Notes: generated by a model from the letters alone, not told the origin. Shown: positions 8,666 through 19,297, counted from the first letter of the stretch. The stretch: 64,000 nt of DNA from Desulfovibrio sp. MES5 (GCF_002237645.1 NZ_MJUZ01000005.1:22653-86652); one strand, 5' to 3'. Translations and numbers: made by a program.

Positions 8666-9125
8666 AGGCTACCGTCCTTGTGCTGATAGGCCGCATGCGC
8701 ATGTGGGTGACGCCCCGGTGACAATCCACGCAGTAAGGCTTGGCGTCCATGCTGGCCACGTTGATGTTGGTTTGGGCATGGCACGCCTTGCAGTTGGCGT
8801 TGACCACATCACGAGTATGCAGACTTGGGGGATGCGGAACATCGTGCCCCGTGATGTTGCCCACTACGTCGCGCAGCCCTTCTTTTGCCTTGAACGGCAG
8901 TTTGACCAAAAGATTGTGCGGGGCATGGCAGTCATTGCATGAGAGCTTGGCGTGCGCACCCATTTTCTGGGTAACGGCAGCTTCCTGCATGATATGACAG
9001 CTGGCGCAGAACGGCCGCTGGTCCGTGGTCGTCATGGCGTACGCCAGAACTCCCAGTAGCACCATGCCCGCCGCAACGCCGCCCAACAGCCATTTGAGCC
9101 AGGGTCCATTGCGGGGTGTACCCAT
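8658..9125 (-). CDS. nrfH: NrfH membrane-anchored tetrahaem quinol dehydrogenase
   Basis: The 155-residue NapC/NirT-family protein passes electrons from menaquinol to NrfA. One N-terminal membrane helix (LKWLLGGVAAGMVLLGVLAY) anchors it. Four haem motifs follow in order: CASCHIM, CNDCH, CKACH and CVDCH. The CXXCHXM first motif is the NrfH type, in which methionine ligates haem 1. The start at 9125 is chosen because GGAGG lies 4-9 nt upstream and the family starts just before the helix; a longer reading to 9278 would add 51 unlikely residues. It overlaps nrfA, so both are one operon. The regulator genes at 9.7-14.1 kb diverge from it. Confidence 0.93.
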   Translation of the reverse strand: MGTPRNGPWLKWLLGGVAAGMVLLGVLAYAMTTTDQRPFCASCHIMQEAAVTQKMGAHAKLSCNDCHAPHNLLVKLPFKAKEGLRDVVGNITGHDVPHPPSLHTRDVVNANCKACHAQTNINVASMDAKPYCVDCHRGVTHMRMRPISTRTVAYE

Positions 9126-9255
9126 AGAGCCTCCTTCACTCGCTCCTAGTGCAGATGCGCCCTGAAAACTCAGATTTCCAGGGCGGGGGTATCGCCCACT
9201 GGCAGGCTTGGCAGCCTGCGTAGTCATGAGCGCTGACAACCGCTGAAGCAGAGTA

Positions 9256-9281
9256 CTTTTGAGAACAGGCATTCTCAAAGG
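9256..9281. repeat. TTGAGAA palindrome, copy C (nrfH upstream region)
   Basis: CTTTTGAGAAC-AGGC-ATTCTCAAAGG forms an imperfect palindrome about 130 bp upstream of nrfH. Related palindromes occur at 14541-14564, 43173-43200 and 60092-60117. The rest of the 530-bp gap between nrfH and the kinase gene shows no gene; it includes the AGAGCATTTT-type repeat near 9362-9392 and the inverted repeat at 9551-9577. Confidence 0.5.
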
Positions 9282-9550
9282 TTAAACCACAACCGTTACG
9301 GTCTGCCCCAAGGTAAACAGGGGACATGCGCCGTAACGGCGGGCGTCTGCCCATTCAGTCGCCCGAGCATTTCACAATGAAAATGCTCTGAAAGGTCGCC
9401 GGACGGTCGGTTGATCCAGGCAGACCGTCCATTGTGCCGCCACCATGACAGCACAATCCTGATCTACATACCATCAAAAAACGTACCATTTGTACATATA
9501 TTTGAGGCATGAAAAAAAGCTTAATAAACTTGGGTGTTATGTGATTTTTT

Positions 9551-9577
9551 TGGCAATGGTCGTTGGCGGTATTGCCA
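9551..9577. promoter_or_regulatory. Inverted repeat TGGCAAT-N13-ATTGCCA upstream of the kinase gene
   Basis: Two perfect 7-bp arms 13 nt apart lie 81 bp before the kinase start, inside the nrfHA/kinase divergent region. The geometry fits a dimeric regulator site, but no specific protein can be assigned. Confidence 0.35.
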
Positions 9578-9657
9578 TGTTCAGATAAAAATGACAAAAT
9601 TCATTAAATTATGACAACAGATTGAGCTTCTGCTCCTCCTCAACATGCGAGGCATTC

Positions 9658-12617
9658 ATGGCGCACGTTGTCTCAAAAAAAAATGGTCCGGCCATCTGGC
9701 TGCCCCTACTTGCCTGTTTTTTCTGGCTTGTTTTCACCCTCGCGCTCTACCGTCAGGCCGCGCGCGTTGATGAAGCCCACAGGCTTGAACTGGAGCATAC
9801 CAGATTATCCACGGTTGCGCGACAGCTTATGGACGCGCGTAACTGGAATGCGGCCCACGGCGGCGTCTATGTGCTGAAAAGCGCATACGGGCAGGCCAAT
9901 CCCTGGTTGCCCGAAGCCGAACGGACTGTGGACACTGCGGACGGGCGCACTCTCGTGCTCATGAATCCCGCCTATATGAGCCGCCAACTGGCTGAACGCA
10001 ATTCAGAACCGGGCATTGGCATCAGCATCATCAGCAATGTGCCCCTGCGGCCGGAAAACAAGGCCGATGCCTGGGAGTCCGATGCCCTTGGGCAGTGTAC
10101 CGAAGGGGCGCAGGAAATCTTCAGCGCTCCGGAAACGGACGGGCAGGGTAAACTGCGCCTGCTCAGCGTGCTTGTGGCGCAGGAAAGCTGCCTGCGCTGC
10201 CACCTGGGCCGCACGGTGGGCGAGGTGCTCGGCGGCATCAGCGTCAGCCAGAACGCCGAGGCCTATATGCACAATGCGGGTCTGCAGCAGCGCAACATGC
10301 GCCTGCTCTATTCGCTGCTGGGCCTGACGGGCGTGCTTGCCATCGGCGGGCTTACGCTCAATCTCACGCGGCGGCGCTGGCTGGCCGAAGAAACCAGCCG
10401 CATGAAGAGCGCCTTTATGGCGCGTCTGAGCCACGACATGCGCACCCCGCTGACGGCCATACTGGGCATGAGCGAACTTTTGCAGCAAAAGGCCATGCCG
10501 GAAAAGGAACGCAGAAGCGCCCTGCGGTATCTGACGCAGGCAGGCAGCGCCCTGCTGGAAATGGTGCGCGACGTCACCGACCACGCAAGCCTTGAACAGG
10601 GCGCGCTGCAACTGCGCGCTGATCCCTTTTCATTGCGCGCGGCCCTTGAAGGCTGCACCGTCCTGTTCCGGCCAGTGGCCGAGGCCAAGGGGCTGGATAT
10701 TGATCTGGACGTGGACCCGCAACTGCCGGACGCCGTGGTGGGCGACAGTTTTCGCTTGCGTCAGGCCCTGGGCAACCTTGTGAGCAATGCGGTGAAATTT
10801 ACCGAGCTTGGCCGGGTGCGCATCTGCGTGGGGCCCACCGGGCGAAAGTCGGGGGGCGCACCGTTTGGCCCGGCTGATTCCCTGTGCCTCAGAATTCTGG
10901 TGCAGGATACAGGGCCGGGCCTGCCCGTCGAAGACGCCGAGCGCATCTTTGAAAGCTTCCAGCGGGGTAGCGACGCGTCGTCGGCTCCCGGCACGGGGCT
11001 TGGGCTGTATATCGCGCGCACCATTGCCCGCCGTATGGGCGGGGATGTGACGGTGACCTCAGCGCCGGGCAGGGGATCCTGCTTTGCTCTTGAGGTATGC
11101 CTGCAACTGCCCGGCTGCACTGACGAAAAAAAGAGCGGCAAAAGGCATGACAGTCAGGCCGCCGCAGCGTCGCCGTACGGAGCTGGCGCTGCGCCGGAAG
11201 CCGGGCAATGCACGGTAGCCGGAGCCGTCGGAGCGGCCATGCCGCCGTGTTTGCCTGGGCTTTGCACAGAGCCGGAATCGTCCGCCGGGTCTGAGTCGCC
11301 CGCAGCGGCTGCGCTTTCCACAAAATTTGAGTCGCCAGCCTTGACTGCGCCGCGTTCCGCTCCGTGTTCCGGCTCTGCGCCATGCTCCGCGTCGCTCCCC
11401 ACGCCGTCCCCAATCCGGCCCTGCGCCGCAGAATGCGTGCTGCCCGACGCTGGCGCAGGCGCTGCCACGGATCCGCTGCGGATGCGGGCAGCGGGGCCGA
11501 TCTCCCTTCAGAAAACGGCTGTTTTGCGGGCCGCCGCATTCTTGTGGCCGAAGACAATGAGGCCAACAGGTATATTATGGAACACATGCTGCGGGCTGAG
11601 GGCGCGTGCGTGCGTATGGCGCGCGACGGCAAGGCCGCTCTGGCCGCCCTTGGTCAGGGGCCGTGGGATCTGGCTATTCTTGACGCGCGTATGCCCGACA
11701 TGAGCGGGCTTGATGTGTTGCAGGCCGTGCGCCTCGGCCATGCCGACGTTCCGGCGCGGCAAAAAACCGTCATTTACACCGCCGCCCTTGACGAGGAAGA
11801 CAGGCGGCGCTGCAAGGAGCTGGGGGCTGATCTCGTTTTGCTCAAACCCCTGACCTTTGCCGTGCTGCGCAAGGAACTGGCCTCCCTGCTGACGGCTGAA
11901 GATTCAAGGCGCGCCCCTGCTGGCGCTGCTCCGCCGTCTGGCGGGCTGGCTGCGGGCAAGGTCTGCGTTGGCGAGAAATTCGCTGTTGCGGCGTCCACTG
12001 TTCATGCCTGCGCGTCTGCCCCGGAGGAAAGCCCCACCGTGCCAGCCCCGCGCTGCATGCCCGAATCTTCTGGCCAGTCTGAATTTTTTGGCCAGGCCGA
12101 ATCTACAGCCCGCCCCGCTTCACAGGGCCTCGAAGCAGGGTTTGGGGGCGACCCCGGCACGCACGGGGAGGAGGCGCTGGCGCTCTGGAACAGGCCAGCA
12201 GCCATGGACGCGCTGGATCACGACCTCCAGTTGCTGACGCAGCTGGCTGGGGTATTGCGGGGGGATTTGCGCACCCGTGACGCGGAACTGGAAGCGGCTT
12301 TGGCCGCAGGCGATGATGTCTGCCTGCGGCGTCTGGGGCATGCCGTCAAGAACTCCGCCGGAACCATGCGTTTTGACGCGCTGCGCGAGCGGGCCTGCCA
12401 TGTGGAGAAAGCGCAAAAGGCCGATCTTGGGCAGGCCGTGACCCGGATGCGCGCCGCTCTGCGGGAGGCTCTGGATATGCTGGATAAAGAGCTGGACAAG
12501 GAACTGGGCAAAGATATGGACAGCGTGGACGCCATGCCGGGCAAAACATTTCTGCCGGACCCGGCGGCGGGCATCGTGGCAGGCACGGCCCAGGCGGGCT
12601 GCAAGGGAGGCTGCTGA
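9658..12617 (+). CDS. Hybrid sensor histidine kinase with haem-type (CXXCH) periplasmic domain, frameshifted
   Basis: The first part (9658 to about 11480) has two membrane helices (residues about 15-33 and 217-237) around a periplasmic DUF3365/Tll0287-like domain. That domain contains a c-type haem motif CLRCH (C178, C181, H182). HisKA (SHDMRTP, H259) and HATPase_c (GTGLGLYIARTI) follow. The second part, in another frame (about 11480-12617), has a receiver domain (ILVAEDNEANRYIM; LAILDARMPDMSG) and an Hpt-like region (LRRLGHAVKNSAG). The two frames overlap in an Ala/Pro/Ser linker. The switch at about 11450-11500 equals one missing base, so a single hybrid kinase is likely. The start at 9658 follows CGAGG. 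Its position by nrfHA suggests it senses nitrite or redox state for the adjacent regulator. Confidence 0.8.
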
Positions 12618-14092
12618 TGGCCCGTGTTCTCGTGGTGGATGACGAGGCGCTCATGCGCACCATGGTCGAGGTGGTGTGCACGCGCATGGGGCACGAAGTG
12701 CTGCTGGCGGAGAACCTCAGTCAGGGGCTGGAGATGGGCCGTCAGGGCGTGGACGTCGTGCTTCTTGACGTCTGGCTGCCCGACGGCAGCGGCCTTGAGT
12801 GGCAGGGCGACTTTGCCCACCTGCCCGGCGTGCCCGATGTCGTCATCATTACTGGGCACGGCGACGGCGACGCTGCCGAGGTTGCCCTGCGCTCTGGCGC
12901 CTGGGAGTTTCTGACCAAACCCTTGAAGGTGCGCGATATTGAGCAGTGTTTGCGCCATGTGCTGACCTGCCGCACAAACAGAGTTCCGGGGCCGGAATCC
13001 CTGCTGGTGGACAGCGGCCATATTCTGGGGGCGGGCGCGGGCATGAGCCGCGCCCTGAAACTTCTGGCCCAGGCCGCGCAGAGCGAGGTCAATGTTCTTT
13101 TGCTGGGCGAAACCGGGGTAGGCAAGGAAGTTTTTGCCAAGGCCCTGTACCGCAACAGCGCGAGGGCCGCGCGCCCTTTTGTGACGGTGGACTGCGCCTC
13201 GCTGCCTGAAACCCTGGTGGAGAGCCATCTTTTCGGACACAGCCGTGGCGCGTTCACCGGGGCGGACAGGGCGCGGGAAGGGCTTTTGCTGGCGGCCAAC
13301 AAGGGCACGCTTTTTCTTGATGAGGTGGGCGACCTGCCACAGGCCATGCAGGGCGCTTTTTTGCGCGCCCTTGAACTCAAGCGGTTCAGGCCCGTGGGTG
13401 AAGTACGCGAGGTCAGCAGCGACTTTCGCCTTGTGGCCGCCACCAATAAAAACATCGAAATCATGGCCAGGGATGGGACCTTTCGCTCTGACCTGCTGTT
13501 CCGCCTTCAGGGGCTCACCATCGTCATTCCGCCCCTGCGCGAGAGAAGGGACGAGATTCCCGCGCTGGCCCAGCAGACCGTCAGCCGCTTCTGCCTGCAC
13601 AATGAGTTGCCCGGCAAGGCTATTTCCGGGCAAATGCTTGACATACTTATGGAATATTCCTGGCCCGGCAATGTGCGCGAGTTGATCCACTGCATAGAGC
13701 GCGCCTGTCTGGCCGCCGGGCAGGGCGACCTGCTCCTGCCTGTGCATATGCCCACCCGTATGCGCGTGGACGAGGCGCGCCGCCGCATGGGCCGGGGGCA
13801 GGAAGGCGGCTTTGCCGAAGCTGCCGCCAGCATTGCCGCACAACCCGCTGCCAGCGGATTTCACGCTTCCAGCGTTCCTTCAGGCGGCGCTGCGTGCGCA
13901 TCTGCCGGTCTGCCGCCGCTTTCCGGCCCGGAAGAGGGCCTGCCAGCGCTGCGCCAGTGGAAGGCTCAGGCCGAAGAAGCCTATGTGCGCCGCGTATGGG
14001 CCGTCACCGGCGGCGACGTGCGCAAGGCTGCGTCGCTGGCTGGCATATCGCGCGGGCACTGGTATGAGCTTATGAAGAAGTGCGGCCTGTAA
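12617..14092 (+). CDS. NtrC-family sigma54-dependent response regulator (NrfR-like)
   Basis: The 491-residue protein has a receiver domain (phospho-acceptor D51 in VVLLDVWLP) and a sigma54-activating AAA+ domain with Walker A GETGVGKE near 164-171. GAFTGA sits at 211-216, the Walker B region reads TLFLDEVGD, and RSDLLFRL is present. A Fis-type helix-turn-helix closes the protein (DVRKAASLAGISRGHWYELM). Its ATG overlaps the kinase stop (TGATG), so the pair is translationally coupled. In Desulfovibrio vulgaris the sigma54 regulator NrfR next to nrfHA activates nitrite reductase expression; the same position and architecture make this its likely counterpart. A clear -24/-12 promoter upstream of nrfH was not found by eye. 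Confidence 0.9.
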   Translation: MARVLVVDDEALMRTMVEVVCTRMGHEVLLAENLSQGLEMGRQGVDVVLLDVWLPDGSGLEWQGDFAHLPGVPDVVIITGHGDGDAAEVALRSGAWEFLTKPLKVRDIEQCLRHVLTCRTNRVPGPESLLVDSGHILGAGAGMSRALKLLAQAAQSEVNVLLLGETGVGKEVFAKALYRNSARAARPFVTVDCASLPETLVESHLFGHSRGAFTGADRAREGLLLAANKGTLFLDEVGDLPQAMQGAFLRALELKRFRPVGEVREVSSDFRLVAATNKNIEIMARDGTFRSDLLFRLQGLTIVIPPLRERRDEIPALAQQTVSRFCLHNELPGKAISGQMLDILMEYSWPGNVRELIHCIERACLAAGQGDLLLPVHMPTRMRVDEARRRMGRGQEGGFAEAAASIAAQPAASGFHASSVPSGGAACASAGLPPLSGPEEGLPALRQWKAQAEEAYVRRVWAVTGGDVRKAASLAGISRGHWYELMKKCGL

Positions 14093-14254
14093 TGGGCCCG
14101 CCAGGCCGATTTTGTTTCGCTTGCTCTCTTGTGCCCTTTATTACGGCTGGTCGTGCAAAAAAAGGTCAGTTTCCGTGGCCAAGAAACCTTGCATCGCCGC
14201 ATGAAAGGCGCTATAGCGAAAAAAATCGGCTTATTAAAGGCAATAAGACAGCAT

Positions 14255-14512
14255 ATGAACAAGAGTCCCCTTACTATCAAAGGATATGTTACGGCAGTGC
14301 CGCGCTCTGTGGATGCGCGGCAGGCCAGGGTGGCCGTGATCCAGGACGACGTGGAATACCGTATTGTACCTCGTGGAGCTGGTGTTGACCTTGACGATGA
14401 AGTCAGCCTTCCTGTGGAAGTTACCGGCCAGCATGAAGAGGTCGATGGCGTGAATTATCTCGTGGTGCGCGGTTACACTGTGTTGGAAGACGACTCCTGG
14501 CTTGAAGAATAG
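14255..14512 (+). CDS. Small acidic protein of unknown function (85 aa)
   Basis: The frame starting at the ATG at 14255 encodes 85 residues, acidic at the C-terminus (TVLEDDSWLEE), with alternating hydrophobic stretches that suggest a small beta-rich domain. No family is recognised. Only a weak AAGG lies 15 nt upstream, so the start is uncertain. In-frame upstream codons exist back to 14129 but look less protein-like. It lies 162 bp downstream of the sigma54 regulator on the same strand and could be part of that transcript or separate. Confidence 0.55.
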   Translation: MNKSPLTIKGYVTAVPRSVDARQARVAVIQDDVEYRIVPRGAGVDLDDEVSLPVEVTGQHEEVDGVNYLVVRGYTVLEDDSWLEE

Positions 14513-14540
14513 ACACATCCCCCTTCTCAGAGTAGAGTAA

Positions 14541-14564
14541 CTTTGAGAATCTTCATTTTCAAAG
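14541..14564. repeat. TTGAGAAT palindrome, copy A
   Basis: CTTTGAGAAT-CTTC-ATTTTCAAAG, one mismatch, lies 28 bp after the small gene's stop. It is followed by ACACGCTCGTACGGTGC, which resembles the sequence after copy B (ATACGCTCGCTTCGGTGC), so the repeat unit extends beyond the palindrome. Confidence 0.5.
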
Positions 14565-14728
14565 CTTACAACACGCTCGTACGGTGCATGCATGCATAAA
14601 TAAATGCCAATACTGCTTTTGTGCAGTCATTGGGATGTTGGCGCTTTGCCCGTTGCGGCCCGGTGGACAAGGGGCAAAGCCTGCCATGCGGGTTAGCGCA
14701 ATGTAATTTTGACGGAGTTATATGTTCT

Positions 14729-14836
14729 GGTGCTGCGCGAGAGCGCAGCACGCCGCAACGAGGCGCAGATTCTGCCAACGATCGTATTTTTCGGCAGAAT
14801 GACAACGTGAAATGTGAAGCATTTCAAAGGTAGTCT
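14729..14836. repeat. Multi-hairpin element of about 105 bp, copy 1
   Basis: In order it contains GCTGCGC-GAGA-GCGCAGC, a GC-rich second stem, a shared ATCG-ATTTTTCGG segment and a GAAATGTGAAGCATTTC palindrome. A second copy at 32985-33085 keeps the layout and the first stem is GCTGCAC-GAGA-GTGCAGC, a compensated base pair. Located in the gap before the chemoreceptor gene. Confidence 0.55.
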
Positions 14837-14850
14837 AGTCTATTGTTGTG

Positions 14851-14890
14851 TGAAAGTCCCTCCGGCCCGTATGGGCCGGAGGGACTTTCA
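14851..14890. terminator. Hairpin terminator downstream of the first chemoreceptor gene
   Basis: A 40-bp perfect inverted repeat (TGAAAGTCCCTCCGGCCC and complement) lies between the convergent 85-residue gene and the chemoreceptor gene ending at 14950. Confidence 0.75.
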
Positions 14891-14949
14891 TTGTCAGCGC
14901 TGGGCCGAGTCTTTCACGGCCGACGCAGCCCGAGGCGGGCTTGGGGCAC

Positions 14950-16749
14950 TTATTTTTTCATGTCCGCGATGAGGTCGGTCAGGCTGTGCGCCTGACGCGC
15001 CAGATCGCCGACGGCCCGTGCCGCCTCGTCCATGGCCTGGGCGGTCTGCTGCACCACCTCGTTGACCGAGGTGATGGAGCGGTTGATTTCCTCGCTGGCG
15101 GCGGACTGCTGTTCGCTGGCGGCGGCAATGGCGTTGACCTGGTCTGCCGTGGCTTCTACCGTGGTGACGATTTCGCTGAGGGCCTGGCCGGACTGGTTGG
15201 CGAACTGCGTGGCCTGATCCACCTGCTCCGAAGCGCTTTCCATAGCTGTGAGGCTCTTGGTCGTGCTTTCCTGAATGGCCTTGATGGCATTGCCCACATC
15301 ATGGGTGGACGCCATGGTTTTTTCGGCCAGCTTGCGCACCTCGTCGGCCACAACGGCAAAGCCGCGCCCGGCGTCACCGGCGCGGGCCGCCTCGATGGCC
15401 GCGTTGAGGGCCAGCAGGTTTGTCTGGTCGGCAATGTCGGAAATGACGTTCATGATCTTGCTGATGGCCTGGGCCTGGTCGTTGAGCTGCCCCATATTTT
15501 CCGTGAGGCGGCGCGAGACCTCGTGCACCTGCCCTATGCTGTATACGGCCTGCTCCACAATGCGCGCCCCGGCAACGGCCCTTTCACGCGTGTCGTGCGA
15601 AGCGGCGGAAGCCTCGGACGCATTGCGCGCCACGCTTTGCACAGTGGCGTTCATCTCGTTCATGGCGGTGGCGGCATCAGTCAGGCGGCGGGCAGAATCC
15701 AGCGCGCCTCTGTCTGACTGCTCGATCTGGGCCGAAAGCTGCGTTGAGGCCGTGCTGACCACGTGAGCCACCTGTTCCAGCTTGTCTGCGGCCACAAGCA
15801 TGGCGGCTGTCCTGGCCTGCGCGTTCTTGCCCGCCTGCTCGGCCTCGCTCTGGGCAGCTCTGGCTTCGGCGGCGGCCGCGTCGGCCTGACGGCTCTTTTC
15901 CGCCGCCTGGCTGATAAGCCGCTTGAGGTTGCCGACCATGTCGCGCAGGGCCTGCTCCAGCACGGCCACTTCGTCCCTGCCCGTGGGCTCGATATGCACC
16001 TCAAGGTCGCCTGCGGCCACAGTCCGGGCCTGGCCGGTGATTTTGCCCAAAGGCCGGGTGATGGACGTCACCAGGTGGTAGGAAAGGGGGATCACAAGGA
16101 GCAGCAGGATGGTCAGAAAGCTCCCGCCATAGGTGGTAAGCGTGTTTACGAGCAGCTCGCGCATGGTGTTGTGCAGTTTGATCTCGTCCCTGTCCACATT
16201 ATCAATATAAACGCCGGTTCCTATCCAGTACGGCGTGCCCTGCACGTTTTCGGCATAGCCGAGCTTGAACACGTCGCCCGCGCCGGGCTTGGGAAAGATA
16301 AAATCCACAAAATCCCCGCCCTTGGCCGAGGCTTTCTGCAGCTCCGTCACGTAGTGTACGCCCTGTTTGTCAGCCGTGCCGGACAGGTCTTTGCCGATGA
16401 TCTGTTTTTGCGTGGGGTGGGCCACGCAGACCGTGCCCTCATAGACATAGAAGTAGCCCGAAGCGTCGTCTTCAAAACGGGATTTTTCCACATAGTCCGT
16501 AATGATGCGCAGCTGTTCCTGCTGCGGCAGCCCCTTGGTCATGGCCTCCAGGCCCAGAGCGGAGGAGTGGGTCACATCCTTGATGCGGGCGCGTTGCGAG
16601 GCAAGCAGCTGATTTCTGGCCACGAGGGTTCCTTGGTCAATGACGCTGTTGGTCATGAAGAAGGACAAAACAGCCATGGCTATGGTCATGGCTATCATAA
16701 GAACTACAAAAAACGTGATGCGCTGCGAAATGCTGATGGCTCTGAGCAT
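14950..16749 (-). CDS. Methyl-accepting chemotaxis protein with single Cache domain
   Basis: The 599-residue receptor has membrane helices at about 11-32 and 210-229. They flank a periplasmic single-Cache (sCache_2-like) domain with the signature GYFYVYEG...[13 protein letters not shown]...[18 protein letters not shown] domain (about 230-283), a short coiled coil and the signalling hairpin [19 protein letters not shown] follow. Such receptors sense small organic acids or similar ligands and control the CheA kinase. The signalling half is highly similar to that of the next gene (17195-18961) while the sensory half is unrelated, so this is a duplicated module with a swapped sensor. Confidence 0.92.
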   Translation of the reverse strand: MLRAISISQRITFFVVLMIAMTIAMAVLSFFMTNSVIDQGTLVARNQLLASQRARIKDVTHSSALGLEAMTKGLPQQEQLRIITDYVEKSRFEDDASGYFYVYEGTVCVAHPTQKQIIGKDLSGTADKQGVHYVTELQKASAKGGDFVDFIFPKPGAGDVFKLGYAENVQGTPYWIGTGVYIDNVDRDEIKLHNTMRELLVNTLTTYGGSFLTILLLLVIPLSYHLVTSITRPLGKITGQARTVAAGDLEVHIEPTGRDEVAVLEQALRDMVGNLKRLISQAAEKSRQADAAAAEARAAQSEAEQAGKNAQARTAAMLVAADKLEQVAHVVSTASTQLSAQIEQSDRGALDSARRLTDAATAMNEMNATVQSVARNASEASAASHDTRERAVAGARIVEQAVYSIGQVHEVSRRLTENMGQLNDQAQAISKIMNVISDIADQTNLLALNAAIEAARAGDAGRGFAVVADEVRKLAEKTMASTHDVGNAIKAIQESTTKSLTAMESASEQVDQATQFANQSGQALSEIVTTVEATADQVNAIAAASEQQSAASEEINRSITSVNEVVQQTAQAMDEAARAVGDLARQAHSLTDLIADMKK

Positions 16750-17194
16750 GACGATTCTCCAGGTCGGTCCGTGTGGACTTTCCGCCTGATGGCCGTGTGA
16801 AAACAGCGGGCTTGATGTTGTTGGATGACGCGCAAGAAAACCCTGGTCGCGCCGGGCATGAAGCGTTATGCCTCAGTTTTGAGGCAGGCAGGCGTCAGTT
16901 TTGCGGTGGGACCGTGTCGGGAGGCGGGCTGGGAAAAGGGGGTGACGGCGCATGCCTGACAACGGGCGGTTGAGGCCGTAGACAAGCAGCGTGCAGCATG
17001 GCAGGGCAGGATCGCCACAGCCACGTGAGCGTGGGATTGAAATGCTGGTTCATGGCTCAAGAGAAAGTGGACAGGCCATGCCTGCACAACTGCAGCACTT
17101 CGCCAGCCTGCCCGTAAGGGCAGACCAGCGGCGCATGGCAGTCTTCCGTCGTCGCGTGACTCGGCTTCAGAAGACAGTTAACCAGAAAGATTTA
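16750..17194. other. Intergenic region between the two chemoreceptor genes, no gene seen
   Basis: This 445-bp stretch has no convincing coding frame. It holds a small CTGCCC-GTAA-GGGCAG hairpin at about 17109-17124. It must contain the promoter of the first receptor, but no clear -35/-10 or sigma28 site was found. Confidence 0.4.
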
Positions 17195-18961
17195 CTATTT
17201 ATACTCTTCGTCTCGCATTTCCGCAATAAGAGATGTCAGAGTGCCAGTTTGCCGCATCAGATCGCCGACGGCTCGTGAGGCGTCGCTCATGGCCCGGGCC
17301 GTCTGCTGCACGGCCTCGTTGACCGTAGAAATGGTGCGGTTGATTTCGTCGCTGGCCACAGACTGCTGTCCGCTGGCTGCAGCAATGGCATTGACCTGAT
17401 CCGCCGCGCCTTCAACGGTGGTGACTATCTCGCCCAGAGCCTGACCGGATTGGCTGGCGAATTCCGTAGCCTTGTTCACCTGGGCGGCCGCAGTGCCCAT
17501 GGCGGCCATGCTTGTGGCCGTGCTCTCCTGGATGGCCCTGATGGCATTGCCCACATCGTGCGTTGAAACCATGGTTTTTTCGGCCAGCTTGCGCACCTCG
17601 TCAGCCACAACAGCAAAGCCGCGCCCGGCCTCACCGGCACGCGCCGCCTCAATGGCGGCATTGAGGGCCAGCAGGTTGGTCTGGTCCGCGATGTCGGAAA
17701 TAACGTTCATGATATTGCTGATGGCCTGGGCCTGATCATTGAGTTGCCCCATATTTTCCGTGAGCCGCAGCGAAACCTCATGCACCTGGCCTATGCTGTG
17801 GACGGCCTGTTCCACTATACTGGCTCCGGCCACCGCCTTTTCGCGCGTTTCATGCGATGCCGCCGATGCCTCGGCGGCGTTGCGGGCCACGTTGTGCACG
17901 GTGGCGTTCATCTGGTCCATGGCGCTGGCGGCTTCGGCCAGCCGCCGGGCCGAGGCGACCGCCCCCTTGTCGGACTGTTCAATGCGGACAGAAAGCTGGG
18001 TGGAAGCAGCGCTCACGGCCTCGGCAACCAGCTCAAGCTTTTGGGCTGCAGCAAGCATTGCCGCTGTTTTCTTTTTGGCGTTTTCTTCCGAGGCTTCGGC
18101 TTTGCCCAATGCTTCCGCCGCCATGCGCGACTGCTCCACGGCCTTTTCCGACTCCTGGCGTGCCCGCTCTATGTGCTTTTGCAGGGCCTCCACCATGGCC
18201 ACGATGTCGGCGTAGACGCCGCGCCGCGCCGTGTCGTTGTCCATGCTGTAATCGCCCCCGGCTACACGCCGGGCGATAAGGGCCAGCTGGCCGGGGTCCT
18301 TGCCAAGCTGCCTGCTGAGGGAGCGCGTGAGATACAGGCAGATGCCCACCGCGCAGATGATGGCGATCCCGGCCAGAATCAGGGAGGTGGCGCGCGCCTG
18401 CCCGCCAATGGCCGAAGCGTCGCCCGCGGCCTGCTGGCTGCCGGTGACGTTGCGCTTGACCAGTTCGGCGCAGGCCTCGGCCATTTTGTCGAAAAGGGGG
18501 CTGTATTTGCTGTCAAAGGTAGACACCGCCAGGCCGCGCCGACCGTTGAGCATGCTTTTGATCATCCCTTCGCGCACTTCGGCGGCCTCGACGGACAGCG
18601 CGTCAATGCGCTCTATGAGTTCCTTGTCCGTGCCAATAAGGCCTGCGGGCAGGGATTGCATGAGCGTGAGAAATACCTCGCGGTTTTCCTGCATGATTTG
18701 CAGGGACTGCTGGATTCGTGCCTCATACTTGCGGATTTCGTCCGCGTAGTTTTGCGACATGATGGCGGCGAGGTCCGCCCGAACGGCATTAATCTGAATG
18801 TTCATGGCCTGAACGGCAATGACCGCCGGCAGCCACGTGCTGTCGATTTCACGCACTCGTGAGTTCATTGCGTCGAGATTTTTGATGCCAACGCCCGAAA
18901 GAACAAGAAGAATGGCGATGACAGACAGGAATGACAGCATAAGTTTGACGCCCAGCTTCAT
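17195..18961 (-). CDS. Methyl-accepting chemotaxis protein with four-helix-bundle sensor
   Basis: The 588-residue receptor starts at 18961, preceded by AGGAAAG, and opens with a membrane helix ([20 protein letters not shown]). The periplasmic region is helical (about 170 residues, [30 protein letters not shown]), typical of the 4HB_MCP domain. A second helix ([20 protein letters not shown]), HAMP and the signalling hairpin follow. The signalling domain matches the neighbouring receptor almost residue for residue ([18 protein letters not shown] in both). The upstream region up to 19322 belongs to its promoter and the tRNA terminator; no other gene is seen there. Confidence 0.9.
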   Translation of the reverse strand: MKLGVKLMLSFLSVIAILLVLSGVGIKNLDAMNSRVREIDSTWLPAVIAVQAMNIQINAVRADLAAIMSQNYADEIRKYEARIQQSLQIMQENREVFLTLMQSLPAGLIGTDKELIERIDALSVEAAEVREGMIKSMLNGRRGLAVSTFDSKYSPLFDKMAEACAELVKRNVTGSQQAAGDASAIGGQARATSLILAGIAIICAVGICLYLTRSLSRQLGKDPGQLALIARRVAGGDYSMDNDTARRGVYADIVAMVEALQKHIERARQESEKAVEQSRMAAEALGKAEASEENAKKKTAAMLAAAQKLELVAEAVSAASTQLSVRIEQSDKGAVASARRLAEAASAMDQMNATVHNVARNAAEASAASHETREKAVAGASIVEQAVHSIGQVHEVSLRLTENMGQLNDQAQAISNIMNVISDIADQTNLLALNAAIEAARAGEAGRGFAVVADEVRKLAEKTMVSTHDVGNAIRAIQESTATSMAAMGTAAAQVNKATEFASQSGQALGEIVTTVEGAADQVNAIAAASGQQSVASDEINRTISTVNEAVQQTARAMSDASRAVGDLMRQTGTLTSLIAEMRDEEYK

Positions 18962-19263
18962 TGGCTTTCCTCCACGGTGGCCGGTGTACGGTGCGGGGCT
19001 CGCGCCCTGCATCTGACAAAAAAAGCCCGACAGACCATACTGCGGGCTACATGGCCATTCCGTCTTTACTCGGAATGTGGGGGGTGCCGTCCGCTGGAGC
19101 CCTGAGCTGACTGATGAAGGCAGACGGGCGCGGATAGAGAGCAGGCGCAGTGGCCCGTCCCTGTAAACATAACTGTGGTCTATGTTTTTCTGTAGCAGCC
19201 TCTGTGTTTTTCCGCAACTGGCGGGAGACGACAAAACGCCCTGCAAGCATTAAGGAGCGCGGG

Positions 19264-19297
19264 AGAAAAAAAGAAGCCCCATACGGCCTTGGGGCTT
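19264..19297 (-). terminator. Terminator of tRNA-Ser
   Basis: On the minus strand AAGCCCC-N10-GGGGCTT (19274-19297) is followed by a run of seven T, 26 nt after the tRNA 3' end. Confidence 0.75.

Noticed and set aside
9126..9500. Sigma54 (-24/-12) promoter for nrfH
   Set aside because: Expected from the NtrC-type regulator, but no good GG-N10-GC element with TGGC/TTGC context was found by eye. The only spacing match (near 9350) is poor and lies inside a repeat.
12218..13864. Long minus-strand frame opposite the sigma54 regulator
   Set aside because: The plus strand holds intact receiver, AAA+ and HTH motifs; the antisense frame has no recognisable domain.
16773..17278. Short plus-strand frames between the two chemoreceptor genes
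   Set aside because: No ribosome site, no recognisable domain, and composition unlike the neighbouring genes.
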